Below the pieces are notes generated by a model. It made no database searches. It was given only the letters and a program-made list of their open reading frames with translations, and was not told where the DNA came from. 64,000 nucleotides of DNA from an uncultured Clostridia bacterium. Lineage in GTDB: Bacteria; Bacillota; Clostridia; TANB77; CAG-508. The stretch lies in NCBI GenBank assembly GCA_948676835.1, contig CAPOZU010000001.1, positions 186,001 to 250,000 of the forward strand. The letters run 5' to 3'. Positions within the stretch are counted from its first letter, which is position 1. Each line of letters starts with the position of its first letter. This document shows positions 1-8,336 of the stretch, piece after piece. The position numbers were made by a program, and so were the translations under genes.

Positions 1-406
1 TTTCCTTTTCTTCAATTTTATACTCCATAGTATAACCACCTTTCAAACTTAAATTTATTTTTAGAGGTGCAAATTCTTTTATCTTTCCACCTTTTCGAAC
101 TTCTGTTGGAGTAGAACCATGGAATCTTGTAAATGCTTTTGTAAAGCTATCTGGAGAATCATATCCATATTTTAAAGCTATATCAATTATTTTATTATCT
201 GTGTTTAATACTTCATAACCTGCACATGATAACTTCCTATTTCTAATGTATTCACTTAACCCATAACCACAAATAATAGAAAATCCTTTTTGAAAATAAA
301 ATGATGATATATATGAATAATTTGAAATGTCTTCAATAGTTATATCATTTGTTAAATTATTTTCTATATATTCAATAGCTCTACTTATAGATTCACACCA
401 ATTCAT
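1..406 (-). CDS. AraC-family transcriptional regulator (3' end beyond window)
   Basis: The reading frame starts at an ATG ending at 406, preceded by GGAGAAA, and runs open off the left edge, so only about 135 residues are visible. They form the paired helix-turn-helix of AraC/XylS activators: the first helix pair near residues 20-45 and the signature second pair with IIDIALKYGYDSPDSFTKAF near residues 80-100. The last visible residues (MEYKIEEKE) look like the start of a GyrI-like effector-binding domain, which is common in this AraC subgroup. The AraC assignment is secure; the ligand cannot be inferred. Confidence 0.9.
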   Translation of the reverse strand, partial: MNWCESISRAIEYIENNLTNDITIEDISNYSYISSFYFQKGFSIICGYGLSEYIRNRKLSCAGYEVLNTDNKIIDIALKYGYDSPDSFTKAFTRFHGSTPTEVRKGGKIKEFAPLKINLSLKGGYTMEYKIEEKE

Positions 407-530
407 ATTTTTCTCCTTTCAAGTTCATAAGTAAATTTTAGCTTATAAGTCTCTACTTTACCCGATATTTCTTGTTAATATTTGTCTATAAACTTTAAAG
501 AGCAAATTTAAAAATCTGCTCTTTAAATAA

Positions 531-1136
531 TTAATATTCTTGTTGTTCACAATTATCTTCTTTTAATTTTACTCTTAATTGTTTTTCCATAACCATAGAT
601 GGTGCCTTATCGTTTGTATTAGGATTTATATAGTTCGTTTTTTGATAACCTCTACTAACATAAAAATCTATTGCTTTGGAATTTTGCATTTTTACCCATA
701 TGCTAGATTTTTGATAATTTAGTTCTTTTAGTCTGTTCTCAGCAAAAAAGATAGCCTGACTTCCTATACCGTTTCCTTGATATTCACTCATTATATGTAA
801 GGATTTTATTTCTCCTATACCATCAATATCATCTCTATAATAATTATTTCCATCAGAATAATACTTAATTGGTTTACCAATCTTTAATATTCCAATTGAA
901 ATTCCATCAACTGTTAACATATAAAGTTCTGAGTTTCCATTAGATTTATTTACTTCTTCTAAAAAGTTTTCTTTTAATTTTTCAACATTATAATTGTTAT
1001 CCATATAATCTCTAGAAACATATTCCGAATATATATTTTCAGAAGATCGATGCAATATTTCAGCCCAATCATTTACATCTTCTTCAGTTGCTCTTCTAAT
1101 TTTTACTGGTAATATCTTTTTTACAAAATTATCCAT
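531..1136 (-). CDS. GNAT-family N-acetyltransferase
   Basis: A 201-residue protein with a single GNAT fold. The acetyl-CoA pyrophosphate loop is visible as YQGNGIGSQAIFFAENRL around residues 118-135, and the terminal beta-strand motif FYVSRGYQKTNY follows near residue 157. The family transfers an acetyl group from acetyl-CoA to an amine; the acceptor is unknown. About 15 residues at each end fall outside the usual fold. It lies just downstream of the XRE/small-protein pair on the same strand. Confidence 0.85.
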   Translation of the reverse strand: MDNFVKKILPVKIRRATEEDVNDWAEILHRSSENIYSEYVSRDYMDNNYNVEKLKENFLEEVNKSNGNSELYMLTVDGISIGILKIGKPIKYYSDGNNYYRDDIDGIGEIKSLHIMSEYQGNGIGSQAIFFAENRLKELNYQKSSIWVKMQNSKAIDFYVSRGYQKTNYINPNTNDKAPSMVMEKQLRVKLKEDNCEQQEY

Positions 1137-1148
1137 CTTTTATTCTCC

Positions 1149-1385
1149 TTATTCAAAAAAATCCTTTACAACTATTCCCATACATATATTATAAATTTCA
1201 TTTGCTTCTTTTTCAGATACCTTTAATTTTTCAATAAAATCTGATTTTATTCTTTCTTTGTTTTTTCTTCCAATAATACCATTATTATTTAAAACATCAT
1301 AAATAATATTACATTCATCTGTACTTCTATTAGTATTTTCTATCAATTTATTTATAACTTTTTCTTTATTCATTTTCATCCCCAT
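1149..1385 (-). CDS. Small helical protein coupled to an XRE regulator
   Basis: A 78-residue, charged, probably all-helical protein that I do not recognise. The start at 1385 is chosen because AGAGGT lies about eight bases upstream inside the end of the preceding gene; ATGs at 1379 and 1373 are alternatives. It overlaps the 3' end of the membrane XRE regulator by up to 20 bases, so the two are probably translated together. The two-part pattern (KVINKLIENTNRSTDECN, then IEKLKVSEKEANEIY) suggests a duplicated helical hairpin. Confidence 0.7.
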   Translation of the reverse strand: MGMKMNKEKVINKLIENTNRSTDECNIIYDVLNNNGIIGRKNKERIKSDFIEKLKVSEKEANEIYNICMGIVVKDFFE

Positions 1386-2304
1386 ATATCTTACCTCTTG
1401 AATCTAATTGAATTTCGTATCCATATTCAAAAATATATGATATTCCAAATAAGAATAATATTTGTATTACATCAAAAAGTTCAAATCCCACATCTAAATC
1501 AGACTTTAATATATTTTCAAATATAAGTCCTCCACCAGTTGGTAAAATTAATGCTATAATCATAAGTTTTGCCATTTCTTTAATGTATTTAACGTTTTCT
1601 AAAGTAAATGGTGTATCACCTTGATTTATATTTACAAATAATTTTTCTAATCTATTAAATGTCATTCTATATAATACTAAACAAACAATTAAGCATCCAT
1701 ATCCTAACTCTAAGAAAGCTATTATTTGCCCTTTAGAATTATTTTCTAGTACATTTTTCATTTGCAAAATTGTATCTTGATCTTTAGCATCTGCAACTAA
1801 AACATCATTTGCTTTCAATTGTAAGGTTATTCCATCATTTGATTTTTCTTCTGTTATAGTTATTTTGTCATCTATTCTTGCTCCTTTAAATACAATAGTA
1901 TCATCTTTTAACTCTATATTGCTTATAAATATTGGTGTAACTATTAATAAAAATACTATAATTGGAATTGATATTGTTGTAACAATCTTTCCAATCCTTG
2001 CAAGTATATAAATTGCTTTACTAATCCCTTTCATTTTCTTTTGCTTTTCAGCTTTAAATTTAACTACACTCATCTTTATTTCTTCATCTAACGAATTTAT
2101 ATCTGTTAGGTTTTCCTGTACCAATTCATTTATATTACAATGAAATATCTCGCATAAACTCATAATATTATTCATTGTAGGATAGCTTTCGCCTCTTTCC
2201 CATTTTGATATACTTTGTCTTGATACATCAATTTTTTCTGCCAATTTTTCTTGTGACATCTTTTTTGATTTTCTTAAATTTTGTAAATTATCTCCAAACT
2301 TCAT
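1366..2304 (-). CDS. XRE-family regulator with membrane-anchored C-terminal half
   Basis: A 312-residue protein. Residues 1-65 are a Cro/CI helix-turn-helix (LAEKIDVSRQSISKWERGESYP is the recognition region). A linker of about 40 residues leads to four predicted membrane segments, near residues 108-128, 193-212, 243-262 and 280-300. One extracytoplasmic loop lies between the first two. The arrangement implies a DNA-binding domain tethered to the membrane and perhaps responding to an envelope signal. A pair of GCAAC/GTTGC dyads directly upstream could be its own operators. Confidence 0.88.
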   Translation of the reverse strand: MKFGDNLQNLRKSKKMSQEKLAEKIDVSRQSISKWERGESYPTMNNIMSLCEIFHCNINELVQENLTDINSLDEEIKMSVVKFKAEKQKKMKGISKAIYILARIGKIVTTISIPIIVFLLIVTPIFISNIELKDDTIVFKGARIDDKITITEEKSNDGITLQLKANDVLVADAKDQDTILQMKNVLENNSKGQIIAFLELGYGCLIVCLVLYRMTFNRLEKLFVNINQGDTPFTLENVKYIKEMAKLMIIALILPTGGGLIFENILKSDLDVGFELFDVIQILFLFGISYIFEYGYEIQLDSRGKIYGDENE

Positions 2305-2355
2305 TAGATTACTTCCTCCTTGTAGTTAATTTTAGGATTTTTTATGTTTCTTTTC

Positions 2356-2420
2356 TAGCAACTTTTGGTTGCAAATCATATTTTTAGTAAAAATTTTTTA
2401 TTGCAAACTTTTAGTTGCAT
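2356..2420. promoter_or_regulatory. Paired inverted-repeat operator candidates
   Basis: Two similar dyads, GCAAC-ttttg-GTTGC at 2358-2372 and GCAA-actttta-GTTGC at about 2403-2418, lie about 45 bp apart between the XRE gene and the gene upstream of it. Repeated dyads beside an XRE gene usually bind its own product. No binding data are available, so this is inference from position and symmetry. Confidence 0.5.
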
Positions 2421-2432
2421 CATAACAAAGCT

Positions 2433-2636
2433 TTATATTTTATTAAAAATTACTGTTTTCTCTTTCATTGATATTTTTCCTACTTCATACCCAAATTCTT
2501 TTGCTTCTTTTTTATAGGTTAAAAATGAATGATCTATACTAAATCCTAAAATATTTTGAATTTCGTCATAAGATAATTTATAATTTTCTTTATTATTTTC
2601 TTTTAAATATTTCCATAGAGATTCATATTTGCTCAT
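2433..2636 (-). CDS. Small conserved protein (DUF7662-like)
   Basis: A 67-residue protein opening with MSKYESLWKYLKENNKENYK and containing the block SIDHSFLTYKKEAKEFGYEVGKIS. That pattern (Y..LW.YL...., then DHSFL.YKKE...YGY.V.KI) matches, from memory, a widespread family of small uncharacterised proteins annotated as DUF7662. Function is unknown. It follows the methyltransferase gene by 13 bases on the same strand, so they are probably cotranscribed. Confidence 0.7.
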   Translation of the reverse strand: MSKYESLWKYLKENNKENYKLSYDEIQNILGFSIDHSFLTYKKEAKEFGYEVGKISMKEKTVIFNKI

Positions 2637-2649
2637 AACTTTAATCTCC

Positions 2650-3327
2650 TTACCATATAAACGGTATTAGTTTATATTTAACTTTCTTTTTATATTCTGA
2701 ATATCCTACTAAATCTTTTTCTAGAATTTCTTCTTCATTTTTAACTCTTTTTGCAATAATAAAAGGATACATTAAAAAGATTATAAATGAAAAAATAGAA
2801 CCTAAAATTAAAGGCATCGATAAAAATAGTAAAATTGTTACTGCATACATTGGATGTCTTACTATTCCATATAATCCAGTATCAATGACTTTTTGATTTT
2901 CTTGTACTTCAATAATTCGTGATAAATATGTATTTTCTCTTAAGACTTCTGCATATAAAATATAAGCAATTATAAATACAATCGAAGAAATAATTATTAT
3001 AATATTGGGAATTTCTATCCACTTATATTTATAATTTAGTCCTGCAACAATAAATCCAAATACGAACATTAAACCACTAAATGCAATTACTTTCTTTTGA
3101 TCATTTTCTTTTTCCTTTGCTTTTAGTCTTTTTCTCAACAATTCTGGATTCTTTATCATCAAAATAATTCCCGCAATAAACATTGGAATAAATAAAAGTC
3201 CCATAAATAACCATCCATTCCAATAATAAATAGTATTGGCAGGTACAAATAATAAGATTCCTGTAATTAAAAATCCTAATACAAATTTTACAATTGCTTG
3301 AAAAAATAATTTTATATCCAATTTCAA
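2650..3327 (-). CDS. Isoprenylcysteine carboxyl methyltransferase (ICMT/PEMT)-family membrane protein
   Basis: A 225-residue integral membrane protein with about five hydrophobic segments. The diagnostic motif is GLYGIVRHPMYAVTILLFL near residues 152-170, followed by the C-terminal KNEEEILEKDLVGYSEYKKKVKYKLIP. These are the SAM-binding RHPxY and the E-x-x-L...Y..Y segments of ICMT/PEMT-type methyltransferases. Bacterial members methylate lipids or other small substrates; the substrate here is not known. Confidence 0.85.
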   Translation of the reverse strand: MKLDIKLFFQAIVKFVLGFLITGILLFVPANTIYYWNGWLFMGLLFIPMFIAGIILMIKNPELLRKRLKAKEKENDQKKVIAFSGLMFVFGFIVAGLNYKYKWIEIPNIIIIISSIVFIIAYILYAEVLRENTYLSRIIEVQENQKVIDTGLYGIVRHPMYAVTILLFLSMPLILGSIFSFIIFLMYPFIIAKRVKNEEEILEKDLVGYSEYKKKVKYKLIPFIW

Positions 3328-3436
3328 AATTCCTTTCTACTTTCACTGTTAATTATAATTTCTTATACTTATGTCTATTTCCTTTATAAATTGCTGTATG
3401 TCTACTAGCTAAATATATCATAAATGAAAAATAAAT

Positions 3437-3472
3437 AACAGTAGAAATTTATAGCTTTCTACTGTTATTTTT
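3437..3472 (-). terminator. Rho-independent terminator after hsp20
   Basis: An 11-bp stem, AACAGTAGAAA paired with TTTCTACTGTT, with a nine-base loop. It lies just beyond the Hsp20 stop codon on the minus strand and has T-rich flanks on both sides, so it may act in both directions. Confidence 0.7.
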
Positions 3473-3499
3473 ATGTTACTATGTTTAATTTTATAAATA

Positions 3500-3922
3500 T
3501 TAGTCATCGATTTGTATATATCTCTTTTCAGGCAATTCTTTCTTTTCTTCTTTTTTTGGCACTTCTATTTTTAACATTCCATTTTTGAAAGATGCTTTTA
3601 TATCTTCAGCTTGTATTTCAGTTCCTACATAAAAGCTTCTTGAACAAGAACCTACATATCTTTCTCTTCTTACGAACTTTCCTTCTTCTTTTTCTTCTTT
3701 ATTAGAATCAATTTCAGCATGAACAGTTAAATATCCATCTTCTACGTCTATTTTTATATTTTCCTTTTCATATCCAGGTAATTCAACATCAATTAAGTAT
3801 TTATCTTTTTTCTCCTTAATATCTGTTTTCATTATTTTGCTTTCATGTTCTGTAAAGAATGGATCTTCAAACATTTCTCCTAATAAATCAAATTCATTTT
3901 TTCTTCTTGGTATCATCATCAT
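3500..3922 (-). CDS. hsp20: Hsp20/alpha-crystallin small heat-shock protein
   Basis: A 140-residue small heat-shock protein. Residues 1-30 are a short N-terminal arm (MMMIPRRKNEFDLLGEMFED) and residues 32-130 the alpha-crystallin domain, with IDVELPGYEKENIKIDVEDG and the signature ASFKNGMLKIEVPKKE. The C-terminal tail is polar and carries an I-Q-I segment like the IxI oligomerisation motif. Such proteins form oligomers that hold unfolding clients without ATP. It stands alone between two terminator-like regions and has a recognisable heat-shock-type promoter region. Confidence 0.92.
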   Translation of the reverse strand: MMMIPRRKNEFDLLGEMFEDPFFTEHESKIMKTDIKEKKDKYLIDVELPGYEKENIKIDVEDGYLTVHAEIDSNKEEKEEGKFVRRERYVGSCSRSFYVGTEIQAEDIKASFKNGMLKIEVPKKEEKKELPEKRYIQIDD

Positions 3923-4016
3923 ATCAATCTACTTCCTTTCATTTCCATGTGTTGACACCTTTTTAGGTAGCACATATTTAATTTTTAAAAGATATCTTTT
4001 ACTTTTTACAATATAT

Positions 4017-4058
4017 ATTGTACCACTATTTTTAGCAAAGTCAATAGTTGATTGCTAA
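4017..4058 (-). promoter_or_regulatory. hsp20 promoter overlapped by a CIRCE-like operator
   Basis: On the minus strand a -35 TTGACT (plus 4039-4044) and -10 TACAAT (plus 4017-4022) are separated by 16 bp. Overlapping the -35 is TTAGCAAAG-N9-GATTGCTAA at 4032-4058. It has exactly the 9-9-9 geometry of CIRCE (TTAGCACTC-N9-GAGTGCTAA). One arm matches at 8 of 9 positions, the other at 6. This points to repression by HrcA, which is not encoded in the window. Confidence 0.6.
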
Positions 4059-4102
4059 TTTTATATTTTATTTAGTGATATTTCAATATTATCATTTATA
4101 AA

Positions 4103-4591
4103 TTATCTTTCTATTTCTTCTTTTTCTTTGTTTCTTCCTAATCTTTTTATAATTTCATCTATATCTTTAGGAAGCAATCCTTCTCCAAAATTATGACCAT
4201 TTCCATTTGATATTTTTACTAATTTCTTTACTAACTCATCATTATAAGAATCAAATATTTCATCATCTACTATAACAAAATCTTCTACATCAGGATGCTC
4301 ATATAAATATTGTTTTATTTCTAACCCTCTTTCATTTTGTATAAACGGGGTTGAATCTGTAGAAATACCATACTCTGATAATAATTTTCTTAATTCCTGT
4401 GCATTTCTCGTATATCTCCATGAGGAAGTTAATACAATTTTTACCTTAGTTTCATTTATTGCTATATTTAATAGCTTAATTTTTTCTACATCTATTTCTG
4501 ATTGTATTCCATCTATGTTTAAATTTTTAATTTTATCAAAATATTCATCTGAATTTAATACACCGTCAACATCTAAAAAAATAACCTTCAT
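4103..4591 (-). CDS. HAD-domain protein (Swiss-army-knife RNA-repair-like HAD)
   Basis: A 162-residue single-domain HAD protein. Motif I is FLDVDGVLNS at residues 5-14 with both aspartates, motif II is VLTSSWRY near residue 54, and the C-terminal acidic motif is FVIVDDEIFD near residue 105. The short form without a clear cap, and the SSWR motif, match a HAD subgroup annotated as HAD-like RNA-repair/hydrolase domain. The substrate is unknown. Its start shares one base with the end of the upstream GNAT gene, so the pair is translationally coupled. Confidence 0.8.
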   Translation of the reverse strand: MKVIFLDVDGVLNSDEYFDKIKNLNIDGIQSEIDVEKIKLLNIAINETKVKIVLTSSWRYTRNAQELRKLLSEYGISTDSTPFIQNERGLEIKQYLYEHPDVEDFVIVDDEIFDSYNDELVKKLVKISNGNGHNFGEGLLPKDIDEIIKRLGRNKEKEEIER

Positions 4592-5043
4592 TATATACTC
4601 CTATTCCAAGTCATTGTATATTCTACCTCATTTGTATTTTTATCTACACTTTCACTCGTAATTACAAAATCATTTTTCTTATAAAAATTAATAGCATTTA
4701 TATTTTTCTTATATACATTTAATGTTAAAGTATTTCTGCTTTCTTTTACTTTGTTTAATAATAATGTTCCAATTCCTTTACATTGATTATTTGTATCAAT
4801 AAAAATTCCTTCTATGTAATTTTGTTCTAATCCAATAAACCCTAATATATTTTCTTCAATAACGTAGACATATATTTCTGCATTAGGCAAAATTTCTTTT
4901 ACATATCTATAATTGCTTTCCCAATATTTATTTGGAATAAATTGATGAGTTTTTATATTTTCACTTTTCCATATTTTCATTACATTATTTATATCACTTT
5001 TTTCAAATTTTCTTATCATAATTTCTCTTATATATTTCTCCAT
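4591..5043 (-). CDS. GNAT-family N-acetyltransferase
   Basis: A 150-residue GNAT protein. The acetyl-CoA loop reads NNQCKGIGTLLLNKVKES near residues 86-103 and the last motif is AINFYKKNDFVITSE. The N-terminal IRKFEKSDINNVMKIW is typical of YjaB/PhnO-like GNATs. Translation may start at 5043 or eight codons later at MIRKFEK; neither has a strong ribosome site. The acceptor substrate is unknown. Confidence 0.85.
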   Translation of the reverse strand: MEKYIREIMIRKFEKSDINNVMKIWKSENIKTHQFIPNKYWESNYRYVKEILPNAEIYVYVIEENILGFIGLEQNYIEGIFIDTNNQCKGIGTLLLNKVKESRNTLTLNVYKKNINAINFYKKNDFVITSESVDKNTNEVEYTMTWNRSI

Positions 5044-5061
5044 TCTTTTAGATTAATTTAT

Positions 5062-5493
5062 CTATAAACACATTATTCCATGAGTTATAAATGGACTTGC
5101 ATATATTGTTATATATATTAATGTTATCCAAGGTTGATAATCAATGTAAAATTCTTTAAAAGTTAAAGACCATGGATGTTTTATTAATACCCAACCAATT
5201 ACATCAAATACTATTGTTATTGTTCCCCAAATAAGTGATGTATAAATAACGTTTTGAAAGCTTACTGTTTCCAATCCACTAAAATAAAAATATGCAAATA
5301 TTGGAAAGATAATTATATTATATAATGGATGCCAAGGTTTTGTTTTTTCATATCCCTCGCCCATTCCTGGACTATCTTTCATTGATTTCATGTGTAACAC
5401 AACAATATTAAAAATAGTATGTAATACTCCTATACTTGTAACTATAAAATATGCTATCCAGTAGCATAACATTGAAGTCCCGATTTTTTCCAT
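5062..5493 (-). CDS. Four-helix membrane protein of unknown function
   Basis: A 143-residue membrane protein with four hydrophobic segments near residues 8-30, 58-72, 84-103 and 120-138. Conserved-looking loop features are a WHPLYN segment before helix 2 and W-LIKHPWSLTFKEFYIDYQPW between helices 3 and 4, which suggest a polar cavity. I do not recognise the family. It lies between the GNAT/HAD pair and a 499-codon gene, all on the minus strand. Confidence 0.75.
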   Translation of the reverse strand: MEKIGTSMLCYWIAYFIVTSIGVLHTIFNIVVLHMKSMKDSPGMGEGYEKTKPWHPLYNIIIFPIFAYFYFSGLETVSFQNVIYTSLIWGTITIVFDVIGWVLIKHPWSLTFKEFYIDYQPWITLIYITIYASPFITHGIMCL

Positions 5494-5509
5494 CTTATTT
5501 CTCCTATTT

Positions 5510-7009
5510 TTACAATTCTAAATCATCTTCATCTTTTGCAATTCCATGTAAATCAGTTTTTCTCTCTTGCATCATTTCTTCTTGGAATAGTTTTAATTCT
5601 TCCGGTGAAGCTTTGATAGCATATTTTGGAAATTCTTCTGCAACGCTTTCTTGTAATTCAGCTATTTTTTCAAGAAAAACAGCTGGAGAGTCTTTATAAT
5701 CACGATATATATCAACATATTCTAAAAACTTACCAATAATAACTTTATCCTTTGTTTTACCTGGAACTCTCATTCCAAAGTTTTCTCTTCTTTCTTCTGG
5801 CAAACTATTATACATAAATTGTATAATATCAATCGAATTTGCTGGTTCTTTTCCATCTAATGATAATAACCTAACATCAGAAGCTTTAATTCTTACACCT
5901 TTTGGTTCATCAGCTCCTTGTAGTCCCATGCTATCATCTATAACTAAAGTATGACAATTATGTGGATTTTTATGGAAATCTACCCAGGAAATTGCTTCAT
6001 CATTATAATCTATTCGTGTAAAATTTGCTCCAACTAATGAAATTGGATTTACCTGACCTACTATTTCTTCAACTACTAACTTTTTTGATTCTCTACCTAT
6101 TTCTATTACCATCTTAGCTCTTAATTGTTTTACTTTTCCTATTAATTGTCTTAAATTTTCTTGTTCTGCAGCTTCTTCTCCTTTTTTTCTATCTGATAAA
6201 ACATCTACTAGCTTATCTATCCCATAAATAGTTGTTTGTGGTGTTGATATTGATAAAATACCATCTTCTTTAGATGCTAACATTTCTCCAACTTTTCCAA
6301 AAGCTGCTTTTTTTCGAGCCACTTTCATCCTGTCCTTTTCGTTTGATTCATGTGTATTTAGTAATATCATCTTTTGTTCATAACTAGAAATTTCTGATGC
6401 AACAATTTCTTGTAAACTCTCTATTTCCTCACTTGTAAATATATTTTTTACATCTATTGTTATTCCTGAAATTCCGTCTAATCTTTCATTTATAGAACTT
6501 ACTTGAGCATCAATTTTATCTTCATCTATTGTTCTTTCATATTGTGGCTCTGTTAAGTTAAATACAAAATATCTATTTCCTATCATATATCTTCTTGCAA
6601 ATTCAAATGCCTCTATTATACTAAGATTTTGCTCGGCTCTTAATGGCGAACTTTGTGATTCAGTTAAAAATACATTTTTTTCTTTATCATTTTGGAAAGC
6701 TTCTAGTTGTGCTTCTCCTGCAACATGTATTACTCTATTAAAAATTTGCATTGTACCATCTATAGACCTTGAAAAATATGTTTTTTCCACTGCTGATTTT
6801 CCCAAATCACCTTCTGCATTTGCTCCAATTGTTGGTTTTAATCCAGTTGCAGATATTGATGCACTATTTCTTTGAGGGGTAAAATGAAATCCTAATTTAT
6901 CTAAATCTGATAATTTAATTTCTTGTGGATTTGTAAAACCTTCACTTACATATTTTTTTTCATCCAATTCCTCTTTATGTGAATCTTCTTTTATTGTGTA
7001 TAGTTTCAT
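5510..7009 (-). CDS. Unrecognised 499-residue protein with an ADP-ribosyltransferase-like N-terminal segment
   Basis: No transmembrane segment or signal peptide is visible. Residues about 38-90 read LGFHFTPQRNSASISATGLKP then VEKTYFSRSIDG. The H-x-T/S...I...GL.P followed by a YFS segment resembles the NAD-binding core of Tpt1/ADP-ribosyltransferase-like folds. The middle (about 160-330) is charged and helical, with a possible coiled coil in RKKGEEAAEQENLRQLIGKVKQ. The C-terminal third has MRVPGKTKDKVIIGKFLEYVDIYRDY. I assign no function. The start is supported by AGGAGATAAAAAATG. Confidence 0.8.
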   Translation of the reverse strand: MKLYTIKEDSHKEELDEKKYVSEGFTNPQEIKLSDLDKLGFHFTPQRNSASISATGLKPTIGANAEGDLGKSAVEKTYFSRSIDGTMQIFNRVIHVAGEAQLEAFQNDKEKNVFLTESQSSPLRAEQNLSIIEAFEFARRYMIGNRYFVFNLTEPQYERTIDEDKIDAQVSSINERLDGISGITIDVKNIFTSEEIESLQEIVASEISSYEQKMILLNTHESNEKDRMKVARKKAAFGKVGEMLASKEDGILSISTPQTTIYGIDKLVDVLSDRKKGEEAAEQENLRQLIGKVKQLRAKMVIEIGRESKKLVVEEIVGQVNPISLVGANFTRIDYNDEAISWVDFHKNPHNCHTLVIDDSMGLQGADEPKGVRIKASDVRLLSLDGKEPANSIDIIQFMYNSLPEERRENFGMRVPGKTKDKVIIGKFLEYVDIYRDYKDSPAVFLEKIAELQESVAEEFPKYAIKASPEELKLFQEEMMQERKTDLHGIAKDEDDLEL

Positions 7010-7088
7010 TTTTTATCTCCTCTTATTTACTAGTTTATTATATTTTAATAATATCACTAATAAAATAAGTTATCAATTATAATTAAAT

Positions 7089-7988
7089 TTAGAAAAAGTT
7101 TATAATATCATTATAAACTTTTTTATTGTCTTTTTCTGCTAAAATTTCATGTCTCATATTTTCATAATCAATTCTCTTAATTTTACAAAAACCAGCATCA
7201 TACAAAACTTTATATGAATCATCTGAGCCTCGACTTCCACCTATGCATGGGTCATCCAAGCCTCTTACTAATAAAAGCTCCATATCTTTATTTACATTGT
7301 GATACATCTCAGGTTTATGCATCATTACTACAAGATGAAATAAATCATTGTATGCAGAACATGTAAAACCAATTCCACAATATGGATCATCTATATAAGA
7401 TTTCACGCTTGCTTCATTATAACATATCCAATCATATTTAGTTTTAGGTTTCTTTATTACATGATTAAATGTGTCTTTACTTACATTTAAAATAAATTTT
7501 GATTTATATTTTGGTCCATGTATAGCTGTCATTAAATTAGTAAAAAGAATTCCAGTATATGCCCCTTTTTGATAATTTGGATAACCTGAAAGTACAACTT
7601 TTTTATATGCTTTTGAATTTTCCTGAAGGAGTACTCTAGCTATAATTGATCCCATAGAATGTGCAAATAAATTAATATTTTGATTTGGAAAATACTTTCG
7701 TATAAAATCTGTTATAAATTTTTGGTCTTCAATTAATTCTAAGTATCCTTCTTTTTCTTTAAAATATCCTAAGTCTTTACAAGATTTTCCATGTCCTCTC
7801 ATATCTGAACTTACTACTGAAAATCCATTTTCGTTTAATACTCTTATGAATTTTTCATAACGTCCTTGATGTTCTTCCATTCCATGTATAACTTGTACAA
7901 CAGCTTTTGCATTTGGCACTTCAAATATATGAAGTTCTAAATTATATCCGTCTCTAGCTTTAATAAATTGTTTTTTCAAAATATACAC
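7089..7988 (-). CDS. Alpha/beta hydrolase, lysophospholipase (monoglyceride lipase)-like
   Basis: A 299-residue serine hydrolase without signal peptide. The oxyanion region is VVQVIHGMEEHQGRY near residues 31-45, the nucleophile elbow is FAHSMGSIIARVLL (Ser near 113), and candidate Asp and His residues are RGLDDPCIGG and NMRHEILAEKDN. The whole arrangement is that of PldB/Hydrolase_4 enzymes, which cleave acyl groups from lysolipids or monoglycerides. The exact substrate is unknown. Confidence 0.87.
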   Translation of the reverse strand: MYILKKQFIKARDGYNLELHIFEVPNAKAVVQVIHGMEEHQGRYEKFIRVLNENGFSVVSSDMRGHGKSCKDLGYFKEKEGYLELIEDQKFITDFIRKYFPNQNINLFAHSMGSIIARVLLQENSKAYKKVVLSGYPNYQKGAYTGILFTNLMTAIHGPKYKSKFILNVSKDTFNHVIKKPKTKYDWICYNEASVKSYIDDPYCGIGFTCSAYNDLFHLVVMMHKPEMYHNVNKDMELLLVRGLDDPCIGGSRGSDDSYKVLYDAGFCKIKRIDYENMRHEILAEKDNKKVYNDIINFF

Positions 7989-8045
7989 CTCTATTTTTGA
8001 AAATTTCTAACAATATAATTATGCCTTTATTTTGGTAAATTAAAC

Positions 8046-8075
8046 AAAAATAAGCCGAGAAGTTTCGACTTATTT
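8046..8075 (-). terminator. Rho-independent terminator
   Basis: On the minus strand AATAAGTCGA pairs with TCGGCTTATT around a six-base AACTTC loop, followed by TTTGTTT. It lies just after the 52-codon gene ending at 8091. Confidence 0.75.
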
Positions 8076-8090
8076 TACTATTTATATAAT

Positions 8091-8249
8091 TTAATTATTA
8101 CAACTAGAATCAAGAGCAGATATAGTGGCTAAAGTGTCTCCGAGCTGAGAAAAAAATGTTGACAAAAGATTTATTTCATCTTCTGATTTTCCCTTAGCAA
8201 TATTAGATGCTAAAATTGAAATAAAAATTACAAATTCACTTGACCCCAT
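8091..8249 (-). CDS. 52-residue small protein, DUF6774-like
   Basis: The frame starts at ATG (8247-8249), preceded by GAGGTGATAT, and ends with TAA at 8091-8093. The product contains SEDEINLLSTFFSQLGDTLA followed by TISALDSSCNN. The LSTFFSQLGDTLATI core matches the small helical DUF6774 family of Firmicutes as I remember it. Function is unknown. It has its own ribosome site and terminator, so it is a real small gene. Confidence 0.75.
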   Translation of the reverse strand: MGSSEFVIFISILASNIAKGKSEDEINLLSTFFSQLGDTLATISALDSSCNN

Positions 8250-8336
8250 TATATCACCTCTATTAAAGTATATGTTTTGTAAGGTGTTTATGTGATTGGT
8301 TGATTATTTCGAATACACTTCTTTTAAAATCTAATA

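Noticed and set aside
8041..8100. Riboswitch in the gap before the hydrolase gene
   Set aside because: The only structure is a simple terminator hairpin.
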